This document shows positions 27,111 through 36,249 of a stretch of 64,000 bases of DNA, in pieces. Numbering within the stretch: position 1 is the stretch's first letter; every line of letters begins with the position of its first letter. The translations under genes and the position numbers were made by a program. Under the pieces are notes generated by a model. It was not told the origin of the DNA. It ran no database searches and worked only from the letters and a program-made list of their open reading frames with translations. This stretch comes from Pyrocephalus nanus (Eukaryota; Chordata; Aves; Passeriformes; Tyrannidae), in contig CM076261.1 in the NCBI GenBank assembly GCA_038380795.1, positions 93,084,418-93,148,417 on the forward strand, written 5' to 3'.

Positions 27111-27296
27111 AGCGCTGCCTGGTGACAGGCACTGGTGACAAGCTCTGCTCCTGTAGTGATCCAACAGCGCCACCTGGTGACTACCATAGGACACTACAGG
27201 TTCTGCACTTCCAACGACCCAACAGCGCCACCTGGTGAATGGTACAGGACATTACAAGTTTTACACCTCCAGTGACCCGACGGCGCCCCCTGCTGA
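27111..27296 (-). promoter_or_regulatory. Four tandem CTCF-like motifs (5' LTR)
   Basis: Motif-bearing units occur at 27111-27125, 27166-27180, 27224-27238 and 27282-27296, spaced 55, 58 and 58 bp, all in the same orientation. Read on the minus strand, units 2 and 3 give TCACCAGGTGGCGCT and unit 4 gives TCAGCAGGGGGCGCC. Each differs from the CTCF core consensus CCASYAGRKGGCRSY only at the first base. Unit 1 is degenerate (three mismatches). Binding is inferred from motif match only. Confidence 0.6.
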
Positions 27297-27465
27297 CTGT
27301 GGTTGGAACTACACCAAAGGGTGCTAAAAATTGAACTATTTTAAATTTTCCTTTTGCCGGGCTATCGGTTTTGTTCTTAAAGGGGATTATTGGTGGGTAT
27401 AGTAGTATTGCTTGGTTGTTTACTTGGGTTCTTTTTGTGTTCTTGTTAATACAAACATACCTTTT

Positions 27466-27471
27466 AATAAA
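27466..27471 (+). terminator. Polyadenylation signal in 5' LTR
   Basis: AATAAA followed by GT/T-rich sequence ('gggctgttattttgttt'). In the 5' LTR it would normally be bypassed. It marks the R/U5 region. Confidence 0.7.
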
Positions 27472-27634
27472 GGGCTGTTATTTTGTTTTCCCTTTTCCAT
27501 AATTTGTTTTTTTTTCCCTTCAATCAAAGCTCCTTAGTTTTGGATTAATAATTGCTTAGGAAAAAGTTTGGGGTCTTTTCCTCCTAATCCATCCTCAGCA
27601 GAAGACCCTTGTCCCATTTAAACTGGGACATTTT

Positions 27635-27652
27635 TGGCGCCCAACGCGAGGC
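27635..27652 (+). promoter_or_regulatory. Retroviral primer binding site (tRNA-Lys type)
   Basis: TGGCGCCCAACGCGAGGC lies four T residues after the LTR end. It matches the complement of the 3' end of the lysine tRNA used by spumaviruses (Lys-1,2 type) at 16 of 18 positions by recall. It primes minus-strand DNA synthesis. A different tRNA fitting all 18 bases cannot be excluded. Confidence 0.8.
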
Positions 27653-27727
27653 TTTGAGAGAGGAAAAGTGGAAAAGGAATAACTGCCCTTTTGTGACTTT
27701 ATACGTGTTTGTGAACCTGTAGGCACC

Positions 27728-29578
27728 ATGAAGTCTAAGCTCGCTGCTTTTCTGTGGTATATAATTATGCCAAAATCTATGTCTCACCTGTCGATGTTTT
27801 TCAGCTCAGACACTATGACCCTCATTGTAATAAGTATGTTTGAGATCTCGCATTGGGTTCATGACATAGCAAACTCAGCACCTGTTATTTTCCTTCGGGA
27901 CATGTTCTCAAGGATATATTACTGCTCTAGCCTACACTGTCTCCTTTGGGGTTTTAAGGATAATGGCACCTATCCCTATGGAGAAACACAGGGAGGTATA
28001 TTTACCCAACCCCTCCTACATTTTCTCTTTGGTTCTAATACAACGGCCTCTGAGACATTTAAACTCTCTTTAGGTGTAAGAGACGTTTTCCTTTTGGGTT
28101 TTTTCGTGCAAGCTTGTGCCACGGTGTTATATCTAACATTTGTAGTTAGGCCCATGATTAACCAGGCACGGGCACAGAAGCCAGCCCCAGGGGTGGGAAA
28201 CTTCGAATGGCATGGGCCATGGGAAGACTTGGGTAAATTTCTAGAAAGTGGTTCAGTTCCTACAGCATGGAAGTTCGCTCTCGAAAAACTCCCAGACCCT
28301 ACACAGATAATAATAGCTGCAAGGGAGAGGAGTCATGGTAAACCCATAGAGAGGCAGGTGGCAGATGCATGTGGGGCTTTAGCCGTTGCCTACCAAAAGG
28401 TGCTCGGTATGGTGCAGCCTTCACAGGGAAAAAGAAAAGATGAAAACGAGAGGTCTGATACAAGGGTGACTCCAGATCAGGCCAGTTCCAAGGAACCAAA
28501 CAAGTCAATGGAGGTTGCACCTATCCAAAGGAGAAAATATAAGACCAAATCAGCCCGCCCAGTTGATGATGATGAGGAGGCAGGACCCTCACAGGCAGCC
28601 AACCCGGAGCCAGAAATCATCACTGAGTCCTTATCGTATGACAATCTCCGGAAATTACGGGAAGACGTCATTCGTCAGCCGAATGAGTCCATACTAACCT
28701 GGATGATCCGAGTTTGGGATTCCACGGGTGATGCCATAAGCCTTGATGGTGGTGAAGCAAGGTCCTTGAGGTCTATTGCCCGAGATGCGGGCATTGAAGA
28801 GGCATTTGTGAGAGAATCAAAGCCCCTGTCTCTCTGGGCACGGCTGCTGGATGCTGTGAGAGAGAAGTTCATTCACAAAGAGGCCTTCCAAGCAGACCAT
28901 CTTACAAAGAGCTGGAATACCATGGAGGAGGGGATCCGACGCCTGAGGGAAATGGCACTGTTGGAGGTACTGTTTGGAGGGGATATGCAAGCTAATCACG
29001 ATCCCGACAAGGTTAGATGTACACCATACATGTGGTGGACCCTCATACGTATGGGGCCATCTGCACACATCAGTTACCTGACATCATTGGAGGCTGGGGA
29101 AAAGAGAGAGCCAGTGGCGTTTATAACAAATAAACTTCGGATGTACAACAGTATGGTCCAAGAATCACTCCAAGCCCGCGTTTCCTCCGTAGAGACCTCG
29201 ATCAACAACCTCACTACCATAGCTACAAAACTACAAGATCAACAGGAGAAAATCCTAGAAAAGATGGAGAAGAACAGCTCCCAGGTGGCACCAGTGAGAA
29301 CCAGGCGCCCCCCAGCCAGAGAGGGGAGACAGGCCTCACGAACCGAGCTGTGGTATTTCCTAGCTGGTTCTGGAGAAGACATGGGACAGTGGGACAAGAA
29401 ACCCACCCATGCCTTGGCAGCCCGAGTACAAGAGGTTAAGGACCAGAGAAAAACAACGTCCGTGAAAGTGAGTGCAGTGCCGGTATCCCGTGGGCAGGGA
29501 TCTGACCCACTAGAAGGTACCTCCCGCCGGTATTTGCAGACGGAAAACTGTGACGAGCAAGACAGAGACCAGTATTAG
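27728..29578 (+). CDS. gag: ERV Gag polyprotein, intact
   Basis: A 616-codon open frame beginning at ATG 27728 in a good context (caccATGa), about 75 bp after the primer binding site, and ending at UAG 29576-29578. Gag forms the retroviral particle. Residues 1-15 are a basic-then-hydrophobic leader, residues about 28-38 are hydrophobic, N-glycosylation sequons sit at N79 and N104, and a roughly 21-residue hydrophobic span at 120-140 is followed by basic residues. The middle (about 225-300) is charged and flexible, about 300-470 is helical and capsid-like, and about 475-515 looks like a coiled coil. No CCHC zinc knuckle is seen. No frameshift or stop interrupts it, which suits a young insertion. 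Gag identity rests on position and ERV-L style, not on an aligned capsid domain. Confidence 0.85.
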   Translation: MKSKLAAFLWYIIMPKSMSHLSMFFSSDTMTLIVISMFEISHWVHDIANSAPVIFLRDMFSRIYYCSSLHCLLWGFKDNGTYPYGETQGGIFTQPLLHFLFGSNTTASETFKLSLGVRDVFLLGFFVQACATVLYLTFVVRPMINQARAQKPAPGVGNFEWHGPWEDLGKFLESGSVPTAWKFALEKLPDPTQIIIAARERSHGKPIERQVADACGALAVAYQKVLGMVQPSQGKRKDENERSDTRVTPDQASSKEPNKSMEVAPIQRRKYKTKSARPVDDDEEAGPSQAANPEPEIITESLSYDNLRKLREDVIRQPNESILTWMIRVWDSTGDAISLDGGEARSLRSIARDAGIEEAFVRESKPLSLWARLLDAVREKFIHKEAFQADHLTKSWNTMEEGIRRLREMALLEVLFGGDMQANHDPDKVRCTPYMWWTLIRMGPSAHISYLTSLEAGEKREPVAFITNKLRMYNSMVQESLQARVSSVETSINNLTTIATKLQDQQEKILEKMEKNSSQVAPVRTRRPPAREGRQASRTELWYFLAGSGEDMGQWDKKPTHALAARVQEVKDQRKTTSVKVSAVPVSRGQGSDPLEGTSRRYLQTENCDEQDRDQY

Positions 29579-32092
29579 AGGGGCCCTGCCTCTAGCCAGG
29601 TGGAGGCACGGGACAACCGTGTCTATTGGACGGTGTGGATCCGATGGCCTGGCACATCAGACCCACAAGAATATAAGGCTTTGGTTGACACTGGCGCTCA
29701 ATGCACGTTAATGCCCTCAGGACATGTGGGACCAGAGGCTATTTCCATTTCTGGGGTGACCGGAGGGTCACAGCTGTTGACCGTGTTGGAAGCTGAAGTG
29801 AGCTTGACCGGGAAGGAGTGGCAGAAACACCCCATTGTGACTGGTCCAGATGCCCCATGTATCCTGGGCATTGACTACCTTAGGAATGGGTATTTCAAAG
29901 ACCCCAAGGGACATAGGTGGGCTTTCGGGATAGCTGCTGTAGAGACAGAAGTGGCTAAGCAGTTGAATTCACTACCTGGCCTCTCGGAGAACCCTTCTGC
30001 TGTGGGACTGTTGAAAGTTGAGGAACAGCGAGTGCCAATTGCCACTACAATAGTGCACCGTCGGCAGTACCGAACGAACCGAGACTCTGTGATCCCCATC
30101 CATAAGATGATCCGTGAGCTGGAAAGTCAAGGAGTGATCAGCAGGATCCACTCCCCCTTCAACAGCCCCATCTGGCCTGTGCGTAAGTCTGACGGAGAAT
30201 GGAGATTGACTGTGGACTATCGTGGCCTGAATGAAGCCACCCCGCCACTGAGCGCCGCTGTTCCAGACATGTTGGAGCTCCAGTACGAGCTGGAGTCTAA
30301 GGCGGCGAGGTGGTACGCCACTATTGACATCGCGAATGCGTTCTTCTCCATTCCCTTGGCGGCAGAGTGCAGGCCGCAGTTTGCTTTCACGTGGAGGGGC
30401 GTGCAGTACACGTGGAACCGACTGCCCCAGGGGTGGAAACACAGCCCCACCATCTGCCACGGATTGATCCAGGCTACGCTAGAGAAAGGTGAAGCTCCAG
30501 AACACCTTCAGTACATTGATGACATCATTGTATGGGGGGACACAGCAGAAGAGGTCTCTGAGAAAGGAAAGAAGATCATACAGATTCTCCTGGATGCTGG
30601 GTTGGCCATCAAAAGAAGTAAAGTCAAGGGACCTGCCCGAGAGATCCAGTTCCTGGGAGTAAAGTGGCAAGATGGACGTCGTCAGATCCCGACTGAAGTC
30701 ATCGATAAAATCACAGCAATGGCCCCCCCAACTAGCAAGAAAGAAACCCAAGCTTTCCTGGGTGCCATAGGTTTTTGGAGGATGCATATCCCCGAGTACA
30801 GCCAGATCGTAAGCCCTCTCTATCTGGTAACCCGCAAGAAGAATGATTTCCAGTGGGGTCCTGAACAACAGCAAGCATTCGAACAGATTAAACAGGAGAT
30901 TGCCCATGCTGTAGCCCTTGGGCCAGTCAGGACAGGACCAGATGTGAAGAATGTGCTCTACTCTGCATCTGGGGATAAGGGCCTCTCCTGGAGCCTCTGG
31001 CAGAAGGTGCCTGGTGAGACCCGAGGCCGCCCACTTGGGTTCTGGAGCCGAAGCTACAGAGGGTCAGAAGCCAATTACACTCCAACAGAAAAGGAGATCC
31101 TAGCAGCTTATGAGGGAGTACAAGCTGCCTCAGAGGTGATTGGCACAGAAGAACAGCTCCTCCTGGCACCTCGGCTACCGGTATTGAGTTGGATGTTCAA
31201 AGGGAAGACGCCCTCTACACATCATGCCACTGATGCCACCTGGAGCAAATGGATTGCCCTGATCACGCAGCGCGCCCGCATTGGAAACCCAAATCGCCCT
31301 GGGATCCTAGAGATCATCACGAACTGGCCGGAAGGTGAGAATTTTAGTCTAGCAGAAGAAGAAGAAGGGGAGCAAGTGGTACGGGCAGAGGAAGCCCCAG
31401 CATACAACCAACTACCAGAAGAAGACATACGCTATGCACTCTTTACTGATGGTTCCTGCCGTATTGTAGGAATGAAACGTAAATGGAAAGCAGCTGTATG
31501 GAGTCCCACACGACAAGTTGCAGAAGCTATAGAAGGAGAGGGTGAATCAAGCCAATTCGCAGAACTCAAAGCCGTCCAGCTGGCATTGGACATTGCTGAA
31601 CGAGAGAAGTGGCCGAAACTTTTCCTTTACACAGACTCATGGATGGTGGCCAATGCCCTGTGGGGGTGGTTGGACAGATGGAAGAAGACCAATTGGAAAC
31701 GTAGGGGAAAACCCATCTGGGCCGCTGATATATGGCAAAACATTGCTACCCGGGTAGAGAAACTGATTGTGAGAGTCCGCCACGTAGACGCCCACGTGCC
31801 CAAAAATCGAGCCAATGAAGAACATCGCAACAATGCACAGGCAGACCGAGCTGCACAAGTTGAGGTGTTACAGGTGGACCTAGATTGGCAGCACAAAGGC
31901 GAACTGTTCTTAGCACGATGGGCCCATGATGCCGCCGGCCATCAGGGCAGAGATGCCACCTACAGATGGGCACGAGACCGAGGGGTGGATCTAACCATGG
32001 ATGCTATCTCTCAGGTTATCCATGACTGTGAGACATGCGCTGCCATTAAACAGGCTATAATTGTACCCGTATTTGTACCTATATATTTATGA
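29579..32092 (+). CDS. pol: ERV Pol (protease, RT, RNase H, truncated integrase)
   Basis: The frame is the same as gag and stays open from directly after the UAG at 29576. No ATG leads it (GTG at 29600), so expression would need stop-codon readthrough. Counting from 29600, an aspartic-protease D-T-G is at residues 30-32 (29687-29695). Reverse transcriptase carries the catalytic Y-I-D-D at 305-308 (30512-30523). RNase H has acidic residues D617, E655 and D679. An integrase zinc finger is formed by H776, H781, C810 and C813. Eleven codons after the usual post-finger sequence the frame ends at TGA 32090-32092, so the DDE catalytic core is deleted. RT and RNase H look intact. It could supply RT activity but not integration. 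Confidence 0.93.
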   Translation, partial: RGPASSQVEARDNRVYWTVWIRWPGTSDPQEYKALVDTGAQCTLMPSGHVGPEAISISGVTGGSQLLTVLEAEVSLTGKEWQKHPIVTGPDAPCILGIDYLRNGYFKDPKGHRWAFGIAAVETEVAKQLNSLPGLSENPSAVGLLKVEEQRVPIATTIVHRRQYRTNRDSVIPIHKMIRELESQGVISRIHSPFNSPIWPVRKSDGEWRLTVDYRGLNEATPPLSAAVPDMLELQYELESKAARWYATIDIANAFFSIPLAAECRPQFAFTWRGVQYTWNRLPQGWKHSPTICHGLIQATLEKGEAPEHLQYIDDIIVWGDTAEEVSEKGKKIIQILLDAGLAIKRSKVKGPAREIQFLGVKWQDGRRQIPTEVIDKITAMAPPTSKKETQAFLGAIGFWRMHIPEYSQIVSPLYLVTRKKNDFQWGPEQQQAFEQIKQEIAHAVALGPVRTGPDVKNVLYSASGDKGLSWSLWQKVPGETRGRPLGFWSRSYRGSEANYTPTEKEILAAYEGVQAASEVIGTEEQLLLAPRLPVLSWMFKGKTPSTHHATDATWSKWIALITQRARIGNPNRPGILEIITNWPEGENFSLAEEEEGEQVVRAEEAPAYNQLPEEDIRYALFTDGSCRIVGMKRKWKAAVWSPTRQVAEAIEGEGESSQFAELKAVQLALDIAEREKWPKLFLYTDSWMVANALWGWLDRWKKTNWKRRGKPIWAADIWQNIATRVEKLIVRVRHVDAHVPKNRANEEHRNNAQADRAAQVEVLQVDLDWQHKGELFLARWAHDAAGHQGRDATYRWARDRGVDLTMDAISQVIHDCETCAAIKQAIIVPVFVPIYL

Positions 32093-32203
32093 ATGTGTAT
32101 GTAGTTTAGAATAATGTATGTATGTATGGAGTTCAAGAAAAAGGGTTCAATTTGATAGATGTATAGTGGCATGGGAATGGGAAGAAAAATTAGGGGTGGA
32201 TAA
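32093..32203 (+). other. Post-pol remnant with purine tract
   Basis: About 110 bp link the truncated pol to the 3' LTR. The stretch holds a 'gtatgtatgtatg' micro-repeat and purine-rich segments at 32173-32189 and 32192-32200, just before the LTR, the expected place of the polypurine tract that primes plus-strand DNA. No env sequence is present. Confidence 0.75.
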
Positions 32204-32314
32204 TGTCATAGTTCTGACTTTAGCAAGGAATTTTTCTTCCCTTCCCCTCCCCCTGTGTGTGTGTGTGTGTGCAGCACACCCATTTAGGTGAAAACAAAAG
32301 AACTAGCCGGGGCG

Positions 32315-32344
32315 CTAATGGTCGAACATTAGTTGCCTAGCAAC
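32315..32344. promoter_or_regulatory. RFX-type X-box with adjoining palindrome (3' LTR)
   Basis: Second copy of the GTTGCCTAGCAAC motif (32332-32344) and the CTAATG/CATTAG inverted repeat, in the LTR nearer to DENND3. Confidence 0.6.
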
Positions 32345-32831
32345 GAAGGGGGAGGGGTTGGGGCTGGTGTGTGGGCTGGAAGGAGGTGTGGGGGGGGGAG
32401 TCGGGCTCGCGGGGAGGAGGAGGGGCTGCTGTGAGCTGGCAGACGCTGGTTCATTTGGGTTTTTTTTTGTTGTTGTTTTTTTTTCCTGTTGGAGGGAAGT
32501 TTTTTTTGGCTGCTGCGGTTCCTTCCCAACTATTCCTGTTTGTCGGGGCCCCCCCGGAGTTCGTGAGTTTTTTCTTCCATTGAGAGAACTTTCTGTGTTG
32601 TCGGTGTTGTTTTTTTTTTTTTTTTTTTTTTTTTTCTTTTTTTCGCTTCCCCCTTCCCCTTCGCCCCCCCCCCCCGCCTTCCTCCTTTTCCTCGGGAGGG
32701 GAAGAGGAATCAGTTTTTTTGTTTTTTTTTTCCTCCGATATACCCGGGGGGGGGTGTTGTTGTTTTTTTTTTTTTTTTTTTGTTTTCTTTTTGTTTTCCC
32801 CATCCCACGTGGCAGTGACCAGGGATCCCAC

Positions 32832-33017
32832 AGCGCTGCCTGGTGACAGGCACTGGTGACAAGCTCTGCTCCTGTAGTGATCCAACAGCGCCACCTGGTG
32901 ACTACCATAGGACACTACAGGTTCTGCACTTCCAACGACCCAACAGCGCCACCTGGTGAATGGTACAGGACATTACAAGTTTTACACCTCCAGTGACCCG
33001 ACGGCGCCCCCTGCTGA
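32832..33017 (-). promoter_or_regulatory. Four tandem CTCF-like motifs (3' LTR)
   Basis: Exact second copy of the array, 5721 bp downstream. The provirus therefore presents eight CTCF-like sites in the same orientation, two of them degenerate. Confidence 0.6.
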
Positions 33018-33186
33018 CTGTGGTTGGAACTACACCAAAGGGTGCTAAAAATTGAACTATTTTAAATTTTCCTTTTGCCGGGCTATCGGTTTTGTTCTTA
33101 AAGGGGATTATTGGTGGGTATAGTAGTATTGCTTGGTTGTTTACTTGGGTTCTTTTTGTGTTCTTGTTAATACAAACATACCTTTT

Positions 33187-33192
33187 AATAAA
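33187..33192 (+). terminator. Proviral polyadenylation signal (3' LTR)
   Basis: AATAAA in the 3' LTR, with T/G-rich sequence downstream. It should define the 3' end of proviral transcripts. Confidence 0.75.
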
Positions 33193-33351
33193 GGGCTGTT
33201 ATTTTGTTTTCCCTTTTCCATAATTTGTTTTTTTTTCCCTTCAATCAAAGCTCCTTAGTTTTGGATTAATAATTGCTTAGGAAAAAGTTTGGGGTCTTTT
33301 CCTCCTAATCCATCCTCAGCAGAAGACCCTTGTCCCATTTAAACTGGGACA

Positions 33352-35968
33352 GATCTTTACAGTTTTGGCCAACATACCTGTGGAAGCCCTTACTAATTCT
33401 CCACAGTCTGTGACAAATTCAGCTTTCCTGATCCCATCCCTGCACATCCAGGCAGTGTCACTATATTATTCCCAGGATACATGTCCCTTCTTCCACTGCT
33501 TGTGCCATTTCCTTCTTACACTTTAGGTGGACCAGGAGGTCCTGACTGATCCGTGCCCGTCTTGTCCTTTCCTTGCCTAATTTCCTACACATGGGAATTA
33601 ATTGCTCTTGCACTCTAAGAACAACGTCCGTAAAGAATTGCCAGATCTTTCCAGCTCCTTGAATGCAGTTTCCCAGGGGGTCCCATTCAGTAATTCCTTA
33701 AAAAAACTGAAATTCAGGGTCCTCACTCTTCACCTGGCCCACAGCCCTCAGGATTGGGGAGTTCACAGTGGAGGCATCTGCGACTCAACAAGTCACTCAG
33801 AGCCATTTTATCACATCAAAGAAACACCACTTGAGAAATTAATTTCTCCCCTTAACAGAGGCGGTCTGGCTAAAACAGGAACACTGTATTTGGAAGGTAA
33901 ATTAGATTTCTATGTCAGGGGAATCTTTAATTATTCAGATATGGCCCTGCAGGCCTGATAAAGCAGCCCAGTACCACATCAGATAGTGAACAAACAAACA
34001 TTTACTGTATTTGTGATCTTTCAGAAAGAAAATACACATTAAAAGCTGATATTTCTTCTTCAGTTGACAATTTTCCCTAGGAAGAAATCACTCAACTTCA
34101 TGAATCTTTTTGTAGCACAGAGGGATTCTTCTCACTGTGAATTATTCCATCTCTTACAGTGACCCCATATAACAGGTTCCCCACTTCCAGGGTTCTTAAG
34201 ATTTTATCAGATTCACATTAGTACCTTTCATCTCGTAGTTCTGTTTTGATAATAACTTCATCCTTGCTTTGAGGGCTACATTAATTATGAACAAGAATCA
34301 TCCAGTATTTATCATTGCAGATAGCGTAGAAATCAGAAAATAATCATGATACGGATTAATTAACTACAGGCTGACCTGAATTGCTTAAATGGCCTCTGTT
34401 CATTTGTTATTTTCTTTTAATATCGTCAAATGCTCAGTCACAGTCATAGGTCAAGCAATGTAAGATGTAGGACTGTCATGTTGGAAGTAATAACCCTAAA
34501 AAAACCATACAGGGTTGCAGTGGATAACTAATTAAACACTACACCCTTTCTGAATGATTCATGTATCTGTCTGTCTCTGTTTTAATTAGGTGGGGATATC
34601 AGTCTGAAACAGCAATGTGATTAACCTCTGTATATTCAGCAATAAGGCTTGGCTTTGGCATTCATAATTCAAAAATAATATCGGAAAATTCTGAGAAAGG
34701 ATGCACACAAGTGATTAGGAAAGGAATTTTAAATGTATGAGTTGTATAACCTTTTAGAAATAGACATTATTAATAGACATTAATAATCTTTTTGTAGTAA
34801 AGGGTCTGTTCAAGCAGCAGCCAAAGTAATGTGATACAGTGACAAAGAGGTGAGCTAAAAATGTGAAACTAAAAATGAGATGCCCAACTTTTAACAGTGA
34901 ATGTTTACAATTCCAGTTGCATGGCCTCAGCCAGAAAGTTACAGAGATAATACAGGAATCACTCTGATTCTGGGACCTGGGCTACACAGGCCAAGCAAGA
35001 TCATTTTAACAATTCCTTATGACCTCAGTGTTTATGAACATAAATCTTTCAGCCTATGACCTTCTATCACTTTGAAGAAGTGATCCCTGAACTTCCAGGT
35101 TTTCAAGAATTTCCCTCTTTTAGTCACTGCTATATAAAGAGTTTCCTACATTCTGCATATGTGTCTTCCTCTAAATCTGAGAACACCAGAGGCCACATAA
35201 TCCTGAACTTAAACACCACAAGAAGTCAGATAATAAAATCCCCATGAGACCATAAAATCCCCACGTGCTTTGTGCTTTTTGAGGAAGTCTGTTCTGACCC
35301 CTGGCCTGAGAAGAAACTCAAGAAAGCCTGGAACCATTAATACCGGGATTTTTTTTGCATTTAAAATACGTGAACACTAGTTCACCAAAAAAAAAAAATA
35401 TCTGTGGCTGTGACGAAACTACATCTCGTACCTTCGGTTTCAGAGAAACCGCTCTCTAGTTTCACGTACTGGTCCCAGAGGAAACACATTCTCTGAGTGA
35501 ATGTCTGCAGAGAGCCAATACATACAGAGTGACTCACGGTGTTTTTAGATTAAACAGCTCAAAAAGAAAGCCTGGAGTTCCCTGTGCTGTGTCCCTGCTT
35601 TGCAGGCAGCCCCATTGCTCTGGAGGGGAAAGCATCAGCTCTATGCCTACAGCCCATTGAAACTGTGACCCATGGCAACATAAACAGAAGATTCTCACGT
35701 AGTGGCAGTGACACAGTCCTGCTGAAGTGACACAGTCCTGCTGAGTCACCTGGAGCAAACAGGAGTGAAGGGCTGCACTTATGCAAGTGCCAGCCCGTGA
35801 CTTCACCCGGGTCTGACAGGGCGACCAGCAGCCCTGAGGCACCTCAGCGCCTTGGGGCCAACATCCCCTCTGGGAAGACAGCCCGTGGAGAAAAATTAAC
35901 TTGCCCTTGGGTTCAGGAAACTTCTTTACCTGGGGCTGTCCTGGTAGGGCAGCGAAACGAGGTGCAGA
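33352..35968. other. Intergenic DNA between provirus and CR1
   Basis: No gene or RNA gene is recognised. A short direct duplication of about 20 bp ('gtgacacagtcctgctga') occurs at 35707-35742. Open frames are short and unsupported. Confidence 0.55.
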
Positions 35969-36122
35969 AAGAATCACGGAATGGTTTGGGTTGGAAGGGA
36001 CCTTCAAGACCATCCAGTTCCAATCTCCTGCCATGGACAGGGATACCTTGCACTAGGCCAGCTTGCTCAGAGCCCCATCCAACCCAGCCTTGAACACTTC
36101 CAGGGATGGGGCAGCAACTGCA
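35969..36122 (-). mobile_element. CR1 LINE 3' end
   Basis: The stretch begins 'gaaagaatcacggaatggtt' and continues with 'tgggttggaagggaccttca', 'cactaggccagcttgctcag' and 'cttccagggatggggcagca'. It is a clear CR1 3' end in reverse orientation. Confidence 0.92.
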
Positions 36123-36249
36123 GATTCTAACTTCAGTCTTCCACTTGTTGCTTAAAATTAGCAAATCTTATAGCCCCTGGTCATGCCAACCTGTAAATCA
36201 CACGACTGTAAATCAGGAACCACATCGCTAGGGTCTTTAACGGGCCTGC

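Larger units (their letters stand above)
26483..27630 (+). repeat. 5' LTR of the ERV-L-like provirus
   Basis: 1148 bp, TG...CA, not distinguishable from the 3' LTR at 32204-33351. Notable contents are an X-box at 26611-26623, GC-rich U3 with long T homopolymers (about 26890-26914 and 27042-27060), a C-run near 26943, an E-box CACGTG near 27086, four CTCF-like motifs at 27111-27296, and a polyadenylation signal AATAAA at 27466-27471. That signal places the end of R near 27490 and U5 to 27630. No convincing TATA box is seen. Confidence 0.95.
26483..33351 (+). mobile_element. ERV-L-like provirus, integrase/env deleted
   Basis: A 6869-bp endogenous retrovirus: 5' LTR, lysine-tRNA-type primer binding site, gag, in-frame UAG, pol, purine-rich tract, 3' LTR. 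Both LTRs are 1148 bp, begin TG, end CA, and are offset by exactly 5721 bp with no difference seen by eye, so the insertion is recent. The pol organisation and RNase H/integrase zinc-finger style resemble class III (ERV-L, spumavirus-related) elements. Pol ends right after the integrase HHCC finger. Only about 110 bp separates its stop from the 3' LTR, so the integrase catalytic core, any dUTPase and any env are absent. No perfect target-site duplication is seen. The family call is inferred from domain style without a database search. Confidence 0.93.
32204..33351 (+). repeat. 3' LTR of the ERV-L-like provirus
   Basis: 1148 bp, TG...CA, matching the 5' LTR base for base as far as can be read, including homopolymer lengths. 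Its open frames translate to the same sequences as those of the 5' copy. It ends at 33351 and is followed by host DNA 'gatctttacag'. It lies about 4.05 kb upstream of the DENND3 start codon in the same orientation. Confidence 0.95.

Noticed and set aside
26637..27125. Plus-strand 162-codon frame in the LTR, phenylalanine-rich
   Set aside because: It arises from poly-T tracts. It lies across U3/R and lacks any protein-like composition.
26594..27194. Minus-strand open frames of 154 and 197 codons in the LTR (and copies at 32315-32915), rich in lysine, proline and glycine
   Set aside because: They are translations of the T, C and G homopolymers of the LTR read backwards. They have no domain, no promoter context and occur in both LTR copies only because the LTRs match.
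29972..30460. Minus-strand open frame of 162 codons inside pol
   Set aside because: Shadow of the pol reading frame. The + strand carries the RT motifs.
32093..32203. Possible env gene of the provirus
   Set aside because: Only about 110 bp lie between the pol stop and the 3' LTR, with no open frame of note.
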